A stretch of DNA of 43,014 nt. Source: Candidatus Yanofskyibacteriota bacterium. Lineage in GTDB: Bacteria > Patescibacteriota > Minisyncoccia > 2-02-FULL-40-12 > GWA2-44-9. Under the pieces are notes generated by a model, which saw only the letters and a list, made by a program, of their open reading frames with translations, was not told where the DNA came from and did no database searches. Each line of letters starts with the position of its first letter. Positions within the stretch are counted from its first letter, which is position 1. Of the stretch, positions 36,833 through 43,014 are shown one piece after another. Location: NCBI GenBank assembly GCA_903830625.1, contig CAIKUK010000008.1, forward strand, positions 1 to 43,014, given 5' to 3'. A program made the translations under genes and the position numbers.

Positions 36833-37327
36833 ATGGAACAAACACTTATTTTATTGAAGCCGGACGCGTTGGACAGGGGAATTGTCGGGGAAATTTTATC
36901 AAGATTCGAAAAAGTGGGGGCGAGAATGGTTGGGATGAAAATGCTGGTTTCTTCTAAAGATACCGCCCAATTGCATTACACCGAAGATTTAGCCAAGCGA
37001 CGGGGAGAGAAAGTGCGAGAGATGATGATTGAGATGCTGACGTCTGGTCCGGTTGTAGCGCTGGCGCTGGAAGGCATTGATATTGTGGAAGTGGTTCGCA
37101 AGATGGTTGGCGCGACTGAACCGAAAGCGGCCTTGCCTGGTACAATCCGTGGAGACTATGCTCACATTTCGTATCGTTACGCCGATGAAAAAGGAATCGG
37201 TATTTTTAATCTCATTCACGCCTCGGCTACGCCCGAAGAAGCAAAAATGGAAATAGCTGTTTGGTTCAAGCCAGAAGAATTGGTTAAACATCGCCCAAAC
37301 TATACAAAAATGACGCTGAGGGATTAA
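36833..37327 (+). CDS. ndk: Nucleoside diphosphate kinase
   Basis: MEQTLILLKPDALDRGIVGEILSRFE; SGPVVALALEG; GTIRGDYA; LIHASATPEEAKMEIAVWF. Confidence 0.95.
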   Translation: MEQTLILLKPDALDRGIVGEILSRFEKVGARMVGMKMLVSSKDTAQLHYTEDLAKRRGEKVREMMIEMLTSGPVVALALEGIDIVEVVRKMVGATEPKAALPGTIRGDYAHISYRYADEKGIGIFNLIHASATPEEAKMEIAVWFKPEELVKHRPNYTKMTLRD

Positions 37328-37347
37328 GACTTTTGCAGATAGGGGTC

Positions 37348-37384
37348 CACTAAAAACTCGACGCATTGTGTCGAGTTTTTAGTG
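37348..37384. terminator. Terminator after ndk
   Basis: cactaaaaactcgac gcattgt gtcgagtttttagtg, perfect 15-bp stem. Confidence 0.85.
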
Positions 37385-37452
37385 TTTGTTTACACTGAGC
37401 CTGTCGAAGTGTCGGGCCGCCGCCTTTCAGAATGAACTGCTTCATTCTGAAA

Positions 37453-37514
37453 ACGAATTTTAGCAAGCGTCTATTGCGGGCAGATAGCCCGCATAGTGAA
37501 GCGTAAAAATTCGT
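37453..37514. repeat. Fold-back intergenic element D
   Basis: acgaatttt...aaaaattcgt outer arms; inner tgcgggc agata gcccgca hairpin. Confidence 0.6.
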
Positions 37515-37559
37515 AGAACCCGGTCTACATCCTCCTGTGAATTTTGATTATCGCCAAAG

Positions 37560-37630
37560 TCGGGCTGCCGAGATTTGAACTCGGACTAAATCCACCCCAT
37601 GGACTCGTGCTACCGTTACACTACAGCCCG
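37560..37630 (-). tRNA. tRNA-Pro (GGG)
   Basis: Minus strand cgggctg ta gtgtaacggtagcac gagtcc atggggt ggattt agt ccgag ttcaaat ctcgg cagcccg; anticodon GGG. Confidence 0.92.
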
Positions 37631-37697
37631 ACTTTGGCGATAATGACGAAAATTGTAAATTTTCTAAAATTCCCGTTGAAGTGCTACAAGCACTTCA

Positions 37698-37735
37698 ACC
37701 CCCATGGACGCGTACTACCGGCATACTCCGGCCCG
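37698..37735 (-). pseudogene. Partial tRNA-Pro-like 5' half
   Basis: Minus strand cgggccggagtatgccggtagtacgcgtccatggggg aligns with tRNA-Pro 5' half cgggctgtagtgtaacggtagcacgagtccatggggt; no matching 3' half nearby. Confidence 0.65.
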
Positions 37736-37741
37736 AATTTA

Positions 37742-38668
37742 TTATTTGAGCTCCCCAAAATTTTTGAGGAGATACTGAAGGCCCTGATTAACTGAATCTC
37801 CCATATTTTCTAGGGATTCTTCTGGTGAAAGTTCTACATGATTTAATGTTGCAATTATATTTAGGACACCTTGGAATTTCTCTGCCGCCACATTTTGATT
37901 ATTCTGAAGTGCATAATCTCTAAATATTTGTGCTTGGTTTGAGATTTCATCCAAAACAAGTTCCCGTACTCTATGTCGGGCGAGTTTTTGCTGGGCGATA
38001 CGGGCCATCTCGCGTTGGTGAGCAATGGTTTCCTCTGAAAGGCCGGTCGTATCTTTTTGAAGTCGTGGAGCATGAGCGGTAAGCCAAAGCTCGCTCAATT
38101 CGTTTATAACTTTTGGAGAAAGTCCAATAATAAAAAGGGGAATCTTACCAAGCTCTCCTCGAATATGGCTTCGGTCAGACACGAAGTATTTAATTCGAGT
38201 CAGCTGGCCCTCTCTAATACGTTCTTTGGCAATGAGAATCTTTTTTGTGAGGCCTTCTATGCTAGATGTTATATCTACCCCGAGAGCAAGGTGTTTAAAC
38301 CCCTCTTCTCTTTCAAACTCAACAGCGATATCAATACCATTTTTTAAATCATCAAATTCTGATGGAACAAATGTCGCAGCCTCTGGTCCGAACCAATCAC
38401 TGAGTTCTATTTGCTCACTGATTAAGGCTTCTACAATCTCAGCGCGTTTAGACGGTCCCGTTCCGGCCTCTTCTATTCTTTTTCTTTTTCTCGCTACATA
38501 ATCTCCGTCTTCTTTTATATTGGTCTCGCCATATAAATCTAGGAAATCACCCATATTGATTGCATCTTTTTTGTGCTTGGCGACTAATAAATCAAAAATC
38601 TTAGCCTCGGCGGGCATGAGATGTTCTTGGTGAGTTTGTTCTACTGGCGTCTCAAAAGACTTAGGCAT
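37742..38668 (-). CDS. Hypothetical protein, possibly nuclease-like
   Basis: 308-aa uninterrupted ORF; SEFDDLKNGIDIAVEFEREEGFKHLALGVDIT has a PD-(D/E)XK-like D..(x)..E pattern, not verified. Confidence 0.7.
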   Translation of the reverse strand: MPKSFETPVEQTHQEHLMPAEAKIFDLLVAKHKKDAINMGDFLDLYGETNIKEDGDYVARKRKRIEEAGTGPSKRAEIVEALISEQIELSDWFGPEAATFVPSEFDDLKNGIDIAVEFEREEGFKHLALGVDITSSIEGLTKKILIAKERIREGQLTRIKYFVSDRSHIRGELGKIPLFIIGLSPKVINELSELWLTAHAPRLQKDTTGLSEETIAHQREMARIAQQKLARHRVRELVLDEISNQAQIFRDYALQNNQNVAAEKFQGVLNIIATLNHVELSPEESLENMGDSVNQGLQYLLKNFGELK

Positions 38669-38855
38669 GAGCGATGGCTCGTTTGGAAATGGTCTTGATG
38701 CAGTCGGTGCAGATTTTGACGCGTTTGCCGCCGACCTGGGCCCACTGGAGGTTGGGATAGCGTTTGGATTTGGCGGTTGGATTATAACGGCCGCGAAGTA
38801 AAACTCGCGAAGTCGACATAGTTGGTTTTTTACCGCATTGAGAACATCTGGTCAT
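38661..38855 (-). CDS. rpmB: Large ribosomal subunit protein bL28
   Basis: MTRCSQCGKKPTMSTSRVLLRGRYNPTAKSKRYPNLQWAQVGGKRVKICTDCIKTISKRA. Confidence 0.85.
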   Translation of the reverse strand: MTRCSQCGKKPTMSTSRVLLRGRYNPTAKSKRYPNLQWAQVGGKRVKICTDCIKTISKRAIAHA

Positions 38856-39057
38856 ATAACTTGCTGGCCGCACCGCTCGGCCTCCTGGCCGATAAGCGGG
38901 CTCTTGACCACCTTCTTCGTTGAAAGCTCCGCTTCTCCTTCACCATATGTCTATATGGTTCAGTCGAATGCTCACTTTCGCCTCGAAGCCGGTCAAGCCA
39001 GCGGCGTTCTAATATTGGTTTACATATTACATCAAAATTGGTATTCTTGCAATACTT

Positions 39058-39678
39058 ATGTCAGCTACAATATTACTGTTTGGTTTTGTCGTCTTTATTT
39101 ACTCCGTGGTTATTCACGAGGTTAGCCATGGTTTCGCGGCCCAGGCGTTAGGCGATGATACAGCCCGGCTTATGGGCCGTCTTAGTCTTAATCCTATCAA
39201 GCATATTGATATTTTCGGTTCGGTTATTCTTCCGCTCTTTTTATGGGTCGCTGGAAGCCCGTTTTTGTTCGGTTATGCCAAGCCTGTGCCTTATGATCCC
39301 AGAAATCTCCGCGATCAAAAATACGGTCCAATAAAGGTGGCCTTGGCCGGCCCGGCCTCCAATCTTTCAGTGGCGGTTGTGTTTGGTCTCATGTTGAGAT
39401 TCTTCCCGGATGCTTTGCCAGCCACGATAATTCCTCAATTATTTGCCTTAATCGTGGCTATAAATCTGGTTCTGGCCATATTCAATTTATTCCCGATACC
39501 GCCACTGGACGGCCATTGGGTCTTGATGACTTTATTGCCGGCCCGCTACCACGCTTTTAAGTCCTTTCTCTATCGGTACAGCATTTTCATCTTCTTAATA
39601 TTTCTCATCCTGATTTATCCGATTGTGTTTCCGGTTGTGCCCTGGCTCTTTCATTTGATTACAGGATTGAATTTTTAA
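39058..39678 (+). CDS. Site-2 protease (M50) family membrane metalloprotease
   Basis: VIHEVSHGFAAQALGDDTARLMGRLSLNPIKHIDIFGSVILPLFL; NLFPIPPLDGHWVL. Confidence 0.94.
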   Translation: MSATILLFGFVVFIYSVVIHEVSHGFAAQALGDDTARLMGRLSLNPIKHIDIFGSVILPLFLWVAGSPFLFGYAKPVPYDPRNLRDQKYGPIKVALAGPASNLSVAVVFGLMLRFFPDALPATIIPQLFALIVAINLVLAIFNLFPIPPLDGHWVLMTLLPARYHAFKSFLYRYSIFIFLIFLILIYPIVFPVVPWLFHLITGLNF

Positions 39679-39799
39679 AGCTACATCGCCATTAAAAGCA
39701 GGATTGGGAGGCTTGCAATACTGATTTCCATCTGTTATTATAGGTAAACAAGTTGAACCACAATTCAGCTGGCAGGGAAGGTTTATTTTTTTGCTACAA

Positions 39800-40210
39800 A
39801 TGCCCACATTCAGACAACTGCTTAAAAATCCAAGGAAAATTGCCCGAGCGAAAACCAAGTCGCCGGCTTTGACGTTTGGGATGAACACCAAAAAGAACCG
39901 TCCGGTCTATTATCCGTCCTCGTTCAAGCGAGGCGTTTGCACCCAAGTTCGAACCATGACCCCTAAGAAACCGAACTCGGCTTTGCGCAAAATCGCCCGC
40001 GTCCGCTTAACCAACGGTAACGAAGTGACCGCCTATATTCCCGGTATCGGCCATAATTTACAGGAACACTCGGTGGTAGTTATCCGCGGTGGTCGTGTCA
40101 AAGATCTTCCGGGTGTTCGTTATCATATCGTCCGGGGTGTCTTAGATGCCGCTGCACCTGAAGGCCGGAAGCAACAGCGTTCTAAATATGGCGCCAAGAA
40201 AGGCAAGTAA
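39800..40210 (+). CDS. rpsL: Small ribosomal subunit protein uS12
   Basis: [78 protein letters not shown]. Confidence 0.97.
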   Translation: MPTFRQLLKNPRKIARAKTKSPALTFGMNTKKNRPVYYPSSFKRGVCTQVRTMTPKKPNSALRKIARVRLTNGNEVTAYIPGIGHNLQEHSVVVIRGGRVKDLPGVRYHIVRGVLDAAAPEGRKQQRSKYGAKKGK

Positions 40211-40224
40211 TCTTAATTTTATCC

Positions 40225-40701
40225 ATGCGTCGTCCCATTAAACATAAAACTCACGTCGAACCGGATCTCCAATATCAGAGTTTGGTTGTGGCTAAAATTA
40301 TCAACCGGGTGATGTATTCCGGCCATAAATCACACGCCACCAAGATTATTTATCGGGCTCTTGAAATTGCTTCCGAGAAAGCCAAAAAGCCGGCGTTGGA
40401 AGTTTTAGAAACGGCTATTGCCAACGCTTCGCCGAACATGGAATTGAAATCCCGACGTATCGGCGGTGCCAATTATCAGGTGCCGATTGAAGTTCGACCC
40501 GAAAGAAAAAATGCGCTCGCGGTCCGCTGGCTGGTTGAAGCTGCTCGAAATGGCAAAGGTAAACCGATGGAAGAAAAATTTGCCGAAGAGTTGCTCAATG
40601 CTTTTAACAATACCGGCAATGCTGTCAAGAAGAAACTCGATATGCACCGCATGGCGGATGCTAATAAGGCATTTGCTCATTTTGCCTGGGGCAATAAATA
40701 A
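40225..40701 (+). CDS. rpsG: Small ribosomal subunit protein uS7
   Basis: VVAKIINRVMYSGHKSHATKIIYRALEIASEK; NASPNMELKSRRIGGANYQVPIEVRPERKNALAVRWLVEAAR. Confidence 0.97.
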   Translation: MRRPIKHKTHVEPDLQYQSLVVAKIINRVMYSGHKSHATKIIYRALEIASEKAKKPALEVLETAIANASPNMELKSRRIGGANYQVPIEVRPERKNALAVRWLVEAARNGKGKPMEEKFAEELLNAFNNTGNAVKKKLDMHRMADANKAFAHFAWGNK

Positions 40702-40738
40702 TCAGGAAGTTAGGAATCTAGGAAATTAGGGGCTAGCC

Positions 40739-40774
40739 CTAGACACCTAGAATCCTAGACACCTAGAATCCTAG
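40739..40774. repeat. CTAG-rich tandem repeat, 2 x 16 bp
   Basis: ctagacacctagaatc ctagacacctagaatc ctag. Confidence 0.9.
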
Positions 40775-40776
40775 TT

Positions 40777-42879
40777 TTGAGAGAATATCCTATTGAAAAA
40801 ATTAGAAATATTGGAGTCATAGCTCATATCGACGCTGGGAAAACTACGGTTTCCGAGCGCATTTTGTTTTACACGGGTATCAGCCACAAGATTGGCGAGG
40901 TTCATGAAGGGGATACGGTTATGGACTGGATGGAACAGGAACGCGAGCGCGGCATTACCATTACAGCCGCCGCCACGACCACTTATTGGGTTCCGACCAA
41001 TGCTCATGGCGACGTTGATAAAAAAATCAAAATCAACCTTATTGACACGCCGGGGCATATTGACTTTACTATTGAAGTCAAACGTTCCATGCGCGTCCTT
41101 GATGGCGCTGTCGTCGTCTTTGACGGCGTGGCCGGAGTAGAACCGCAATCGGAAACCAACTGGCGCTATGCCGATGATTTCAATGTCCCTCGCGTCTGTT
41201 TCGTTAATAAACTCGATCGCTTAGGCGCGTCCTTTGACCGTTCCTACAAATCAATTTTAGAACGGCTGACGACCAATGCGGTCAAAATGCAAATACCGGA
41301 CGGCCACGAAGATAAATTTACCGGCGTGGTGGATTTGCTGGAAATGAAATTCGTCCAGTTTGAAGGCGCCAAAGGCGAAAAAGTTATTTTCAGTGAAATT
41401 CCGGCTGAATTAAAAACCGAAGCCGATAAAGAGCGGGCGATTTTAGTGGAAAAAATTGTTGAAAATGACGATGTGGCCATGGGTCAATATTTGGAAGGCA
41501 AAGAAATCCCGGTTGAAAAACTTAAATCCATTCTCCGAACGGCGGTTATTGCCGGCAAAATTTATCCGGTCTTTTGCGGTTCAGCTTTGAAGAACAAAGG
41601 CGTCCAGCTTGTCCTTGATGCCGTCGCTTATTATTTACCCTCTCCATTGGATGTCCCGCCGGCTATCGGCAAAGACGTTAACGGCGAGGATGTTATTGCT
41701 GAACCGTCAGATAGCGCTCCATTCCGCGCTCTGGCTTTCAAAGTGGCCACTGACCCTTATGTCGGTCAGCTGACCTTCTTCCGTGTTTATTCTGGTGTTC
41801 TGCAGGCTGGTTCATATGTTTTAAATACACGCACGGGCCAACAGGAACGCATCGGCCGTATTGTCCGCTTACACGCCAACGAACGTCAGGAAATCAAAGA
41901 AATTGATGCTGGCGGTATTGCGGCAGCGGTGGGCTTGAAAGCCACCAAGACTGGCGACACTCTTTGCGACCCTGATCATCCGGTTACGCTTTTGGGTATT
42001 ATCGCGCCCGAACCGGTCATTGATCTTCGCATTGAACCAAAAACCAAAGCCGACCAGGAAAAAATGGGCATGGCTTTGCGCAAACTTTCCGATGAAGATC
42101 CGACCTTCCGAATTCGAACCGACGCTGAAACCGGCGAAACCATTATTTCCGGCATGGGCGAATTGCACTTGGATGTGCTGGTGGAGCGTATGCGTCGAGA
42201 GTTTGCCGTGGATGCTAACGTCGGCCGTCCGCAAGTCGCTTACAAAGAAACTATTACTCAAGAAGCTCAAGCGGAAGGTAAATATATCAAACAATCCGGC
42301 GGGCGCGGTCAGTACGGCCATGTTTGGTTGAGAGTGGCACCGCTGGAACGAGGCAAGGGTTATGAATTCGTTAATGCCATCAAGGGTGGTTCCGTGCCGG
42401 AAGAATTCGTCAAACCGACTGAAAAAGGTGTTCAAGAAGCCATGGACCGAGGCGTCGTGGCCGGTTTCCCGTTGGTGGACATGAAAGTTACGCTTTACGA
42501 CGGTTCTTATCACGAAGTGGATTCGTCCGAAATCGCCTTCAAGATGGCCGGTTCAACGGCCTTGCAGGAAGCTTCAAAACGCGCTAAACCGGTATTGTTG
42601 GAGCCAATCATGAAAGTGGAAGTTATTATTCCTGAAAAATCGATGGGTGAAACCACGGGCGACTTGGCTTCTCGACGCGGACAAATTCTAAATATTGCCG
42701 ACCGCTCCACTATCGGTTTGAAAGTCATTGATGCCCGCGTGCCGTTGTCTTCGATGTTTGGTTATTCAACTTCCCTCCGTTCATTAACCGAAGGCCGAGG
42801 CAACTACACCATGGAATTTGACCATTATGAACCGGTGCCTCAAAACGTCGCTCAGCAAATTATCGAGGGAAAGAAGTAA
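40777..42879 (+). CDS. fusA: Elongation factor G (TTG start)
   Basis: IRNIGVIAHIDAGKTTVSERILFYTG; DTPGHIDFTIEVKRSMRVLDGAVVVFD; FVNKLDRLGASF. Confidence 0.97.
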   Translation: MREYPIEKIRNIGVIAHIDAGKTTVSERILFYTGISHKIGEVHEGDTVMDWMEQERERGITITAAATTTYWVPTNAHGDVDKKIKINLIDTPGHIDFTIEVKRSMRVLDGAVVVFDGVAGVEPQSETNWRYADDFNVPRVCFVNKLDRLGASFDRSYKSILERLTTNAVKMQIPDGHEDKFTGVVDLLEMKFVQFEGAKGEKVIFSEIPAELKTEADKERAILVEKIVENDDVAMGQYLEGKEIPVEKLKSILRTAVIAGKIYPVFCGSALKNKGVQLVLDAVAYYLPSPLDVPPAIGKDVNGEDVIAEPSDSAPFRALAFKVATDPYVGQLTFFRVYSGVLQAGSYVLNTRTGQQERIGRIVRLHANERQEIKEIDAGGIAAAVGLKATKTGDTLCDPDHPVTLLGIIAPEPVIDLRIEPKTKADQEKMGMALRKLSDEDPTFRIRTDAETGETIISGMGELHLDVLVERMRREFAVDANVGRPQVAYKETITQEAQAEGKYIKQSGGRGQYGHVWLRVAPLERGKGYEFVNAIKGGSVPEEFVKPTEKGVQEAMDRGVVAGFPLVDMKVTLYDGSYHEVDSSEIAFKMAGSTALQEASKRAKPVLLEPIMKVEVIIPEKSMGETTGDLASRRGQILNIADRSTIGLKVIDARVPLSSMFGYSTSLRSLTEGRGNYTMEFDHYEPVPQNVAQQIIEGKK

Positions 42880-42962
42880 TCATTCCTCGTCCGCCGGACC
42901 CCTTCGAAACCCGCCCGACTGCCTGAAGCATTCAGGCGGGCGCGGTCTGCTCGGAGCAGAGT

Positions 42963-43014
42963 TAATCAAATGCTTTAAAATCTAACATATGTTAGATTTT
43001 AAAGCATTTGATTA
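42963..43014. repeat. 52-nt perfect palindrome at window end
   Basis: taatcaaatgctttaaaatctaacatatgttagattttaaagcatttgatta equals its own reverse complement. Confidence 0.95.

Noticed and set aside
37544-37795. 83-aa plus-strand ORF
   Set aside because: Overlaps tRNA-Pro (minus) and the tRNA-like remnant; the peptide is translation of tRNA antisense
41869-42513. 214-aa minus-strand ORF
   Set aside because: Antisense of fusA, no own signals or recognisable domain

Overview
This 43 kb window looks like a Patescibacteria/CPR genome segment, judging by the divergent 16S rRNA, small housekeeping genes, split transketolase and class II RNR. Most of it is core genes: metG 3' end, tatD, leuS, khpA-like, trmD, 16S rRNA, rnhB, gap, split transketolase, UDG, tRNAs, rmuC, pth, lepB, hisS, HIT, rpsU, yqeY, ybeY, ftsA, ftsZ, nrdJ, comEC, ndk, rpmB, M50 protease, rpsL, rpsG, fusA. 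Two systems stand out. (1) A diversity-generating retroelement (DGR) at about 21.69-24.27 kb has a target gene with a C-terminal variable repeat, a template repeat, an Avd-like ORF on the opposite strand and a reverse transcriptase. TR and VR are 113 nt each and differ at 18 sites, all adenines in TR. A G10 tract between avd and RT breaks the frame of both genes relative to upstream ATGs, and losing one G would restore both. (2) A stand-alone 16S rRNA gene of about 4.1 kb is interrupted by three insertions, each encoding a LAGLIDADG protein. They lie at about E. coli 328, 793 and the 1390s. The gene is bracketed by a perfect 22-bp processing stem and is not followed by 23S. Other observations include several intergenic fold-back elements, a tRNA-Pro with a 14-bp extension of its acceptor stem next to a tRNA-Pro half-copy, palindromic insertions inside coding genes, overlooked small membrane ORFs, and a 52-nt perfect palindrome at the window end. 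All calls are by eye; no database search was run.
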